Source: Nocardioides ginsengisegetis (GTDB lineage: Bacteria; Actinomycetota; Actinomycetes; Propionibacteriales; Nocardioidaceae). From it: a stretch of DNA of 64,000 nucleotides. The stretch's first letter is position 1. Each line of letters starts with the position of its first letter. Position numbers and translations under genes: made by a program. Positions 8,917 through 15,526 of the stretch are shown in pieces. Under the pieces are notes generated by a model. The model searched no databases. It was not told the DNA's origin and saw only the letters and a list, made by a program, of their open reading frames with translations. Where the stretch lies: contig NZ_JACGXA010000001.1 in the NCBI RefSeq assembly GCF_014138045.1, positions 1,237,501 through 1,301,500 on the forward strand, in the 5' to 3' direction.

Positions 8917-8954
8917 CCCGTGGGGTCGCCTGACCGAGCAGGCGACCCCACGGG
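8917..8954 (+). terminator. Terminator or attenuator hairpin between CalY-like gene and sipW
   Basis: A perfect 16-base stem (CCCGTGGGGTCGCCTG with its complement) and a 6-base loop lie 8 bases after the CalY-like stop, followed by CTCGTTGTCT. It probably ends most transcripts and allows partial read-through into sipW, giving much substrate and little peptidase. Confidence 0.75.
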
Positions 8955-9016
8955 CTCGTTGTCTCCCCGCCGCACACCCCGCCAACTCCCCGTCCGACCC
9001 AGAACAGGAGCAGACC

Positions 9017-9730
9017 ATGAGCCACACCGTTGCCAGCGCCGGACGCCACCGCGTCGAGGCTCCCGCTCCGTCGGCCGCGCGTCCCTCCTGGGGTCGCCGG
9101 ATCGGGCACTGGGTGGCCAACGGCGTCCTGCTCGTCTGCGTGCTGGCGTTCTTCGCCATCGCGCTCGGCCCGCACCTCTTCGGCTACCGCACCGCGACGA
9201 TGCTCACCGGCTCGATGGAGCCGGGGATCATGCCGGGTGACGTGGTCGTGACGGTGCCCAAGCCGACCAGCGAGCTGAAGGTCGGCGACGTGATCAGCTA
9301 CCAGATCCCGATCGAGGACCACCGGGTGGAGACCCACCGGGTGACCAAGATCGTCCGGGGCAAGGACGGCTCGACCACGATCGTGACCAAGGGTGACAAC
9401 AACCCGAACGTCGACCCCTGGACCGCGACGCTGAGCGACGACACCGTGTGGGAGGCACGGGCAGTCGTCCCCAAGCTCGGCACCGCGATCCGCGTCCTCC
9501 GCACGCCGGCTGTCCGGCACGGCGTGTTCTGGTTCGCCTTCGGCGGACTGATCCTCCTCGGCCTCACGCTGATCTGGGGCAAGGAGGAGGAGGGCGCGGA
9601 AGGGGGCAACGACCCCAGTGACACCAGGGGGGACACCGCCGGGGACGCCGCCGGGGACGCCGACGGCACCGACTCGGACGACGACCACGCGCAGCCCAGC
9701 CACGAGCACGAGGAGGTCGTCGCCGCATGA
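9017..9730 (+). CDS. sipW: Signal peptidase I, SipW (ER-type)
   Basis: A 237-residue membrane-bound signal peptidase of family S26, SipW type. One transmembrane helix lies near residues 35-55. The catalytic serine is in MLTGSMEPGIMPGDVV (about residue 74) and the ER-type histidine replaces the usual lysine in HRVETHRVTKI. KGDNN follows. A second helix near residue 170 precedes a highly acidic tail rich in Gly, Asp and Glu. SipW removes the special signals of TasA-like proteins, so the flanking exported proteins are likely substrates. Its stop overlaps the ATG of the next gene (ATGA). Confidence 0.9.
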   Translation: MSHTVASAGRHRVEAPAPSAARPSWGRRIGHWVANGVLLVCVLAFFAIALGPHLFGYRTATMLTGSMEPGIMPGDVVVTVPKPTSELKVGDVISYQIPIEDHRVETHRVTKIVRGKDGSTTIVTKGDNNPNVDPWTATLSDDTVWEARAVVPKLGTAIRVLRTPAVRHGVFWFAFGGLILLGLTLIWGKEEEGAEGGNDPSDTRGDTAGDAAGDADGTDSDDDHAQPSHEHEEVVAA

Positions 9731-10110
9731 GCGAGACCCTGCACCCAGCGCACCCGACGCCCCCGGCCTTCGACGCCAGCGCGCTGGCCCGCCTCGCCAG
9801 CGAGGTGGACGACACGACGTACCCGACGGTCTTCGCGACCCGCTACCAGTCCATGCTTCCCCAGCGCGTCGGCCGGATCGCCGAGGCCCTGGGATGCGCC
9901 GACCTCGAGGTCGCCCTCGACGCGGTGCTCAGCCTTCGGGTCTCCTCGACCACGGTCGGCACCTGCGAGCTGGCCGAGATCGCCGGCGACATCGAGGCGA
10001 GCGTCCGCCGCGAGGACCTGGCCTCGGCCCGGATGTCGGCTCGCCGGCTCGCGGTCGTGGCCTCCCGGGCGCACCTCGCGCTCGGCGGCTACCTCGCCGC
10101 CGCGGTCTGA
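9727..10110 (+). CDS. Hpt-like protein lacking the phospho-histidine
   Basis: A 127-residue soluble protein translationally coupled to sipW through an ATGA overlap. Its layout fits a histidine phosphotransfer (Hpt) domain: a pre-helix with FDASALARLASEV, a long central helix, then DAVLSLRVSSTTVGTCELAEIAGDIE, which aligns with the family pattern AHxLKGSSxxxGxxxLxxxxxxLE. At the place of the phospho-accepting histidine there is leucine, and the conserved Gly is Val. If the match is right it cannot relay phosphate and may instead dock onto the nearby response regulator. The assignment is by pattern only. Confidence 0.55.
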   Translation: MSETLHPAHPTPPAFDASALARLASEVDDTTYPTVFATRYQSMLPQRVGRIAEALGCADLEVALDAVLSLRVSSTTVGTCELAEIAGDIEASVRREDLASARMSARRLAVVASRAHLALGGYLAAAV

Positions 10111-10133
10111 CGCCGTCTCGTCCCCAGCGTCAG
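10107..10133. terminator. Weak hairpin between converging genes
   Basis: A 7-base stem CTGACGC/GCGTCAG with a 13-base loop spans the stop codons of the Hpt-like gene and the converging response regulator gene. It is a possible bidirectional terminator, weaker than the others in this window. Confidence 0.35.
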
Positions 10134-10876
10134 CTGGGTGCCTCCATGCGGTAGCCCACGCCCCGCACGGTGCGGATGAGCTTGGCCGCGCCGGGGCCCT
10201 CGCCCAGCTTGCGACGCAGGTTGCCGATGTGCACCTCGACGAGGTGGGTGTCGGTGGCCCACTCGGTGTCCCAGACAGAGCGCAGCAGCGCCTCGCGGGT
10301 CCAGACCCGGGCAGGGGTGCGCATCAGCTCGGTCAGCAGGTCGAACTCGGTGCGGGTCAGCGTCAGCTCGCTGTCGTCCTGGAAGGCCCGGCGGCCGTCG
10401 ACGTCGACGGTGAGGGTGCCGTGGCGCAGCACTTCGTGCTCGGGCTCGGCCGCGACGTGGTTGTTGACCGGGACGGCGACCGTCTGCGGGCCGCGGCGCG
10501 GCCGGCGGAACATCGCGTTGACGCGGGCCTTGAGCTCGCGGGGGCTGAACGGCTTGGACAGGAAGTCGTCGGCGCCGGTCTCCAGCCCGATCAGCTTCTC
10601 CACCTCGTCGTCGCGCGCGGTGATCATCACGACGTAGGCGTCGGAGATCTCGCGGATGCGACGGCAGGCCTCGATGCCGTCGATGCCGGGCAGGCCGAGG
10701 TCCAGGGTGACCAGGTCCGGGTCGTGGTCGCGCACCGCGTCGACGCCGGCCAGACCGGAGTCGACGGTCATGACGGAGAAGCCCTGCGTCGAGAGCGTGA
10801 ACTCGATGAGGGAGCGGATGTCCTCGTCGTCCTCGACGACGAGGGCCTTCCGGTCTTCTCCCGAGCTCGTTGACAT
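10130..10876 (-). CDS. OmpR-family response regulator of the SipW locus
   Basis: A 248-residue response regulator. The receiver domain has VVEDDEDI, the acceptor aspartate in VTLDLGLPG and the KPFSP lysine. A linker (about residues 125-145) leads to a winged-helix domain ending RRKLGEGPGAAKLIRTVRGVGYRM. No histidine kinase gene lies beside it, so it is an orphan in this window. It converges on the Hpt-like gene and is divergent from the exported protein gene at 10956. The start MSTSSGED is placed just before the receiver domain. Regulation of the flanking secretion genes is inferred from position and shared motifs. Confidence 0.9.
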   Translation of the reverse strand: MSTSSGEDRKALVVEDDEDIRSLIEFTLSTQGFSVMTVDSGLAGVDAVRDHDPDLVTLDLGLPGIDGIEACRRIREISDAYVVMITARDDEVEKLIGLETGADDFLSKPFSPRELKARVNAMFRRPRRGPQTVAVPVNNHVAAEPEHEVLRHGTLTVDVDGRRAFQDDSELTLTRTEFDLLTELMRTPARVWTREALLRSVWDTEWATDTHLVEVHIGNLRRKLGEGPGAAKLIRTVRGVGYRMEAPS

Positions 10877-10893
10877 GTGCACATGGTGCCAGA

Positions 10894-10911
10894 ACTTGCC
10901 GCTTTCTTGAG
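10894..10911. promoter_or_regulatory. Candidate operator in the divergent promoter (copy 2)
   Basis: ACTTGCCGCTTTCTTGAG sits between the regulator start (10876) and the exported protein start (10956). CTTG half-sites recur at 10895 and 10906, with looser copies near 10916 and 10928. It matches the site at 8155-8172 at 14 of 18 positions. Confidence 0.45.
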
Positions 10912-10955
10912 GTTGCTTCGGGTCCCGCTTGAATCCGTTTCGAAAGACTGGGGGC

Positions 10956-11417
10956 ATGACCAGCCTCGACCTCAGCCGCCGCGCGGCCACGGTGCTGCTG
11001 GTCGCTGCCCTCGTGGTCCTGACGCCGGGCCTGGCCCTCGCCCGTTTCAGCGCGTCCAGCTCGGCGCCAGCACAGTCCGTCGGCACCGCCGTCCTGGTGG
11101 CCCCGACGAGCGTCACCGGCACCTACCAGTGCACCAGCAGCGGCGGCACCGAGGGCGTCTCGGTGACGGTCAGCGGCTTCACCGACACCGGCCCCGCGGG
11201 ATCGTCGTACGCCGTGACGGTGACCAGCGAGGACGGCCCGAGCAACTCCTCGACCTCCACGGCGCACACCCGCACCGTCTCGGTGTCGCAGACGAACGAC
11301 AAGGCGTCGACGAAGTACACCGTCTCGATCCGCTCGGTCTACAGCAACTGGACCGGACCACTGTGGTCGAAGGTCGTGTCGTGCACGAAGGGCTCCACCA
11401 ACTCCGGCTCCCTCTGA
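10956..11417 (+). CDS. Small exported protein with SipW-type signal
   Basis: A 153-residue exported protein. Residues 8-28 form a hydrophobic signal followed by ALARFSASSSAPAQSVGT, which resembles the A-x-F-(S/T)-rich junction of SipW-dependent substrates. The mature part is Ser/Thr-rich (over a third) with beta-strand-like alternation and two cysteines, near residue 50 and near the C-terminus (VVSCTKG), that could form a disulfide. ATG at 10956 gives the cleanest signal; a TTG at 10929 is in frame. It is divergent from the response regulator. No functional family is recognised. Confidence 0.65.
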   Translation: MTSLDLSRRAATVLLVAALVVLTPGLALARFSASSSAPAQSVGTAVLVAPTSVTGTYQCTSSGGTEGVSVTVSGFTDTGPAGSSYAVTVTSEDGPSNSSTSTAHTRTVSVSQTNDKASTKYTVSIRSVYSNWTGPLWSKVVSCTKGSTNSGSL

Positions 11418-11420
11418 CAG

Positions 11421-11569
11421 GTCGAATCGGGACTTCCAGTCACTCGAATCGGGAGTTGTGACCACTCGAATCGGGGCTTTCCGCCAATGCCCTCGCGCCC
11501 GGCTGACCTGAAGTCCCGACTCACGTGACGAGAAATACCGACTCGAGTGACGGGAAGTCCCGATTCAAC
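11421..11569. repeat. 22-base-period inverted repeat array
   Basis: Six diverged copies of a unit like TCGAATCGGGACTTCC. Three forward copies begin at 11422, 11444 and 11466, and three inverted copies have their CCGA cores at 11515, 11537 and 11559. Both arms have an exact 22-base period and surround a spacer of about 30 bases. The RNA could fold into a long imperfect hairpin. It begins 4 bases after the stop of the exported protein gene and may end its transcript, or be a family of chromosomal repeat. Confidence 0.75.
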
Positions 11570-11606
11570 CCCCCTTCAGCGGCGGTTCAGGCTGCCTTCA
11601 GCGGGC
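11564..11606 (+). promoter_or_regulatory. 11-base tandem half-sites upstream of secreted protein gene
   Basis: TTCA occurs at 11564, 11575, 11586 and 11597, exactly 11 bases apart. The three 11-base units from 11574 are CTTCAGCGGCG, GTTCAGGCTGC and CTTCAGCGGGC. This spacing is typical of OmpR/PhoB/PhoP-class operators, and the half-site is near the actinobacterial PHO-box GTTCACC. The gene it could control starts at 11647. Confidence 0.5.
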
Positions 11607-11646
11607 ACGCGGCATCCTCGGGTGACCCCTCGAGGAAGGACCTCCC

Positions 11647-12411
11647 GTGAAGACCCTGACCATCGCCTCCCTGTGCCTGGCGAGCGCGGCCTCCGCAGCC
11701 GCCGTCACGACCGGCGTTGCCGCGTCCGGAGCAGCGCCCGTGACCGCGGCCGCACCGCACAACGTCACTCACCACGCGGCTCCCGCCGCCGTCGACCCGG
11801 GCGCGTTCGCGACGTCGAAGCCCAACCCCTACTTCCCGCTGAAGCCCGGCACCGTGGTCCGCTACCGCGGCGTCGACGAGGGGGAGCGGCTGACCGAGCG
11901 GCTCACGGTCACCCACGACACCAAGATGATCCAGGGCGTGAAGACGCGGGTCATCCACGACGTCGTCTTCCGTGCCGACGGCTCGGTCGCCGAGCGGACG
12001 CGTGACTGGTACGCCGCGGACCAGGACGGCAACGTCTGGTACTTCGGCGAGAACACCGCGACGTACGACGAGCACGGCAACGTCGACTCCCGCGAGGGGT
12101 CGTGGCGGGCCGGGCGCGACGGCGCGCGGGCCGGGATCATCATGCCGGCGCACCCCCGCCCGACCGACGCCTACCGCCAGGAGTTCCTCCGCGGGCACGC
12201 CGAGGACCAGGCCTGGATCGTCCAGAACGACGCGACGGTGCGGGTCGCCGGCCACCGCTACACCTCGGTCGTGCGCAGCTTCGAGTGGTCGCGGCTGGAG
12301 AAGTCGGTCGTGTCGGTGAAGTACTACGCCCAGGGCGTCGGCATCGTCACCGAGCAGGACCTCGCCGGCGGCAGCGAGAAGTTCGAGGCCGTGGCGGTCA
12401 CCCACCCGTAG
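11647..12411 (+). CDS. Secreted protein of unknown function
   Basis: A 254-residue exported protein starting at GTG with GAGGAAGGA a few bases upstream. A signal peptide (residues 1-25, ending ASAAAVTTGVAASGAAP) is followed by an Ala-rich spacer and a folded domain beginning NPYFPLKPGTVVRYRG. The repeated pattern of charged and aromatic strands (TRVIHDVVFRADGSVAERTRDWYAADQDGNVWYFGE) suggests a beta-sheet lipocalin-like or LolA-like fold, but I do not recognise a named family. The 11-base half-sites upstream suggest control by a response regulator, possibly that of the SipW locus. Confidence 0.7.
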   Translation: MKTLTIASLCLASAASAAAVTTGVAASGAAPVTAAAPHNVTHHAAPAAVDPGAFATSKPNPYFPLKPGTVVRYRGVDEGERLTERLTVTHDTKMIQGVKTRVIHDVVFRADGSVAERTRDWYAADQDGNVWYFGENTATYDEHGNVDSREGSWRAGRDGARAGIIMPAHPRPTDAYRQEFLRGHAEDQAWIVQNDATVRVAGHRYTSVVRSFEWSRLEKSVVSVKYYAQGVGIVTEQDLAGGSEKFEAVAVTHP

Positions 12412-12471
12412 GCGCTGCCTAGCGCGGGTGGGCCTTGCGGCGGGGGCTGCGACAGGGCCAGTGTCGGGGCC

Positions 12472-13452
12472 ATGAGCAGGGTGGGGCTCGTCCTGGGAGC
12501 CGGCGGGGTGGTGGGGCAGGCCTACCACGCCGGCGTGCTCGCCGCCCTCGAGCACGACCTCGGCTGGGACCCCCGGGACGCCGAGGTCGTCGTGGGCACC
12601 TCGGCCGGCGCGATCACCGGGACCCTGCTGCGCGTCGGTGTCCCGGCGCCGGAGCTCGCAGCCTGGATCGTCCAGGCGCCGCTCGAGGCCGAGGGCATGA
12701 TGCTGCGCAGCCTGCTGGGCAACGAGATCCCCGTGTTCGAGCCGTTCCGGCTGCTGCCGCTGCTGCGCCGGCTCCCGGACCCGCCCGGGTGGGAGATGGT
12801 GCAGCGGGCGGTGATCCGGCCGTGGACCTTCCGGCCGATGGCCGCCGCGCTCGCCCTCCTCGCCCCGGGCCGCGTCGACATCGCCGAGCAGCTGGGCATG
12901 CTGCGCGAGGTGGAGGGCCGGTCCTGGCCCGACCGCGACCTCTGGATCTGCGCCGTGCGCCGCCGCGACGGCCGGCGCGTCGTCTTCGGCCGGCCGGGTG
13001 GGCCGGAGGCCCCCCTGCACCTGGCCATCGCCGCGTCGTGCGCGGTGCCCGGCTACTTCATGCCCGTCACGATCGATGACCACGTGTACGTGGACGGCGG
13101 CGCGCACTCACCCACGAACGCCGCGCTCCTGCGGGGACAGGACCTCGACCTGGTGATCGTGGTGTCGCCCATGTCGGGGCCGGTGCAGATCCCCACCGAC
13201 CTCTACGCCCTGTCCCGCGGCCACGCCGCACGACTGGCCAGGCGCGAGGCCCGCGCGCTCCGGGACAGCGGCACGCCCGTGATCACGTTCCGTCCCGGCG
13301 CGGCCGAGCTGGCCGCCATGGGCAACGACTTCATGGCGCGGGAGCGGGTCGACGAGATCGTCCAGCAGGCGTTCCTGGGTGCCGGCTCGTACGCCGCCAG
13401 GCCCGAGATCCGGGAGCTGCTGATCACCGCCGGGCTCCGGCGGGGCCACTAG
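12472..13452 (+). CDS. Patatin-like phospholipase
   Basis: A 326-residue cytoplasmic lipid acyl hydrolase of the patatin family with a Ser-Asp dyad. The oxyanion loop GAGGVVGQAYHAGVL is at residues 9-23, the nucleophile elbow GTSAG has Ser44, and the catalytic aspartate lies in VDGGAHSPTNAALL near residue 206. Length and motif order fit RssA/YchK-type bacterial patatins. The natural lipid is unknown. Its stop overlaps by 4 bases the stop of the convergent exonuclease gene. Confidence 0.88.
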   Translation: MSRVGLVLGAGGVVGQAYHAGVLAALEHDLGWDPRDAEVVVGTSAGAITGTLLRVGVPAPELAAWIVQAPLEAEGMMLRSLLGNEIPVFEPFRLLPLLRRLPDPPGWEMVQRAVIRPWTFRPMAAALALLAPGRVDIAEQLGMLREVEGRSWPDRDLWICAVRRRDGRRVVFGRPGGPEAPLHLAIAASCAVPGYFMPVTIDDHVYVDGGAHSPTNAALLRGQDLDLVIVVSPMSGPVQIPTDLYALSRGHAARLARREARALRDSGTPVITFRPGAAELAAMGNDFMARERVDEIVQQAFLGAGSYAARPEIRELLITAGLRRGH

Positions 13453-14480
13453 CCGCGGTCGGCCCCCTGGGCGGACGCGGGCGGCTCGGTGAGCACACGC
13501 AGCGCCAGGTCGGTGGTCGCGGTGACGTTGAGGTGGCCGACGACGCGCAGCACGCGCTCCACGTCGAGGGGGAGCAGGCCGGGGGAGCCGGGCACGTCGG
13601 GGGTCAGCCCGAGGTCGAGGTCGGTCCTGCCGGACATGATCGCCAGGTTGAACTCGAACCGCTCCCGGGCGCCGGGTGCCGTGAGGCGCTTGAGCAGCCC
13701 CGCCCCGATCTTGCGGAGCCCCTCCTCCTCGCAGTAGGAGTCGAGGGTCGCGACGAGGTTGAGGCCGTCGGCGTGGTCGATGTCGGCCCACACCGACTGC
13801 ATCGACCCCATCTGGGTGAGCAGCACCGGAGCGGTCTTCTCGCCGATGCCCGCGACGCCGGGCAGGTTGTCGCTCGCGTCGCCGCGGAGGGCGGCGTACT
13901 CGAGGTAGTGCTCGGGGGCGATGCCGTACATCGACTCCAGGCGTGCGGGGCTGAGCAGCGGCGACGCCGCGATCCCGCCGTTGATCAGGCGCAGCACCCG
14001 GGTGTGGTCGCTGATGTGGGCGAAGGCGTCCCGGTCGGAGGTGATCAGGACGCAGCTCCAGCCCTCGCGCTCGGCCCAGGTCGCCGCCGAGGCGTTGACG
14101 TCGTCGGCCTCCAGCCCCGGCGGGGTCACGGTGTTGAAGCCCAGGGCGTCGAGCATCGCGCCGGCCCGGTCGAGCTGGTCGACCAGGGTCGCGTCCTTCT
14201 CCGCACGCCCCGCCTTGTAGTCCGGGTAGGTCGCCGCGCGGATGGAGTGGCTGCGGTCGTCGAGGCCGAAGATCACGGCGTCCGGGGCGAACATGTCGAT
14301 CGCCTCGAGGATCTGGCGCAGCATCCCGTGCAGCGCCCACGCGGGCCGGCCGCCACGGTCCAGCAGGCCCGTGTCGGAGCGGGCGTGGTGGCTGCGGTGG
14401 AGGAGCGAGGGGGCGTCGACGGCGAGCAGCAGGCGGCGGTCGGTGAAGGGGGTTCCGGAGGTCTGCATGGGAGGCCCCAT
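13449..14480 (-). CDS. 5'-3' exonuclease, PolA N-terminal/FEN type
   Basis: A 343-residue stand-alone 5'-3' exonuclease, the domain found at the N-terminus of DNA polymerase I; it removes RNA primers and flaps. Visible are LLLAVDAPSLLHRSHHA, FGLDDRSHSIRAATYPDYKAGR, PGLEADDVNASAA, the metal-site segment LITSDRDAF, and the helix-hairpin-helix GDASDNLPGVAGIGEKTA. The start is either ATG 14480 or 14468 (MQTSG); both lack a strong ribosome site, and 14468 leaves a normal gap to the divergent gene at 14497. A full polymerase I gene is probably elsewhere. Confidence 0.9.
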   Translation of the reverse strand: MGPPMQTSGTPFTDRRLLLAVDAPSLLHRSHHARSDTGLLDRGGRPAWALHGMLRQILEAIDMFAPDAVIFGLDDRSHSIRAATYPDYKAGRAEKDATLVDQLDRAGAMLDALGFNTVTPPGLEADDVNASAATWAEREGWSCVLITSDRDAFAHISDHTRVLRLINGGIAASPLLSPARLESMYGIAPEHYLEYAALRGDASDNLPGVAGIGEKTAPVLLTQMGSMQSVWADIDHADGLNLVATLDSYCEEEGLRKIGAGLLKRLTAPGARERFEFNLAIMSGRTDLDLGLTPDVPGSPGLLPLDVERVLRVVGHLNVTATTDLALRVLTEPPASAQGADRG

Positions 14481-14496
14481 GCTCTACCCTCCCAGC

Positions 14497-15522
14497 GTGA
14501 GTGCCCAAGCCCCCTCCGCTGTGATCCTCATCCGCGCCGAGAAGTTCGTGCCCAACCCGGCGACCGCGGCCGACAACGCCTTCCAGGCCGACATCCCGGC
14601 CGGGCAGTCCGCCGACATCACCTCCGCCCAGGCGCTGGCCGAGATGGACGCCGTCGCCGACGCGCTCCGCGAGGCCGGGGTGCGCGTGCACGTCTTCGAG
14701 GACCACGACCACACCCGCCCCGACAGCGTCTTCCCGAACAACTGGCTCTCGACGCACGCCGGCGGCACGGTCGCGGTCTACCCGATGTATGCCTCCAACC
14801 GGCGGCACGAGCGCCGGGCCGACGTGCTGGAGATGCTCAAGTCGTCCTACCGCGTCCAGACGATCGTGGACTACTCCGGCCTCGAGCCCGACGGCATCTT
14901 CCTCGAGGGCACCGGCGCGATGGTCCTCGACCACGTGTCCCGGGTCGCCTACATGGCGGTCAGCCACCGCGCCGACTCCCACGTCCTGGAGCGCTTCTGC
15001 ACCGACTTCGGCTACGAGCCGATGGCCTTCGACGCCGTCGACTCCAGCGGCGTGCCGGTCTACCACACCAACGTGATCGCCTGCATCGGCACGGACGTCG
15101 CGATGATCGCGCTGGAGATGATCCCCGACGTCGTACGCCGTGAGCAGGTCCGCGAGCGCCTCACCGTCAACGGCCGCAAGGTCGTGGAGCTCACCGAGGC
15201 GCAGATCCGCGAGTTCGCCGGCAACGCGGTCGAGCTCTGCGGCCGCACCCCGGACGGCCGGCGCCGCTACATCATGGCGATGTCCGCGCGGGCCCGCCGC
15301 AGCCTCACGCCCGAGCAGGTCGCGGTGATCGAGGAGTCCTGCGAGATCGTCGCGATCGACATCCCGACGATCGAGCTGGCCGGCGGGTCGGTGCGCTGCA
15401 TGATCGCCGGCGTCCACCTCGACCTGCGCCCCACCGAGGTCCCGCCGACGACCGCCGTCCGGGCCATCAACGAGGACCACCCGGTCACCGCTGACGGCCG
15501 GTACGTCGACGCCGGCGTCTGA
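14497..15522 (+). CDS. ctlX: Citrulline utilization hydrolase CtlX-like amidinohydrolase
   Basis: A 341-residue enzyme of the guanidino-modifying superfamily (arginine deiminase, DDAH). Landmarks are DSVFPNNWLSTHAGGTVAVYPM near residue 70, EGTGAMVLDH, the histidine in VYHTNVIACIGTD, and the C-terminal GGSVRCM with the nucleophilic cysteine. FPNNW and GGSVRCM match the CtlX group, described as cleaving citrulline-type substrates. GTG at 14497 is chosen because it is the first codon before the conserved fold and lies in the spacer from the divergent exonuclease gene. The precise substrate is not proven. Confidence 0.82.
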   Translation: MSAQAPSAVILIRAEKFVPNPATAADNAFQADIPAGQSADITSAQALAEMDAVADALREAGVRVHVFEDHDHTRPDSVFPNNWLSTHAGGTVAVYPMYASNRRHERRADVLEMLKSSYRVQTIVDYSGLEPDGIFLEGTGAMVLDHVSRVAYMAVSHRADSHVLERFCTDFGYEPMAFDAVDSSGVPVYHTNVIACIGTDVAMIALEMIPDVVRREQVRERLTVNGRKVVELTEAQIREFAGNAVELCGRTPDGRRRYIMAMSARARRSLTPEQVAVIEESCEIVAIDIPTIELAGGSVRCMIAGVHLDLRPTEVPPTTAVRAINEDHPVTADGRYVDAGV

Positions 15523-15526
15523 GGCC

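Noticed and set aside
11421-11569. CRISPR array
   Set aside because: Units are diverged, alternate in orientation between arms, have no unique spacers of 30 or more bases, and no cas genes are near.
13108-15480. A 790-codon minus-strand open frame spanning the end of the patatin, exonuclease and CtlX regions
   Set aside because: It runs across three recognisable genes in other frames and shows no coherent domain.
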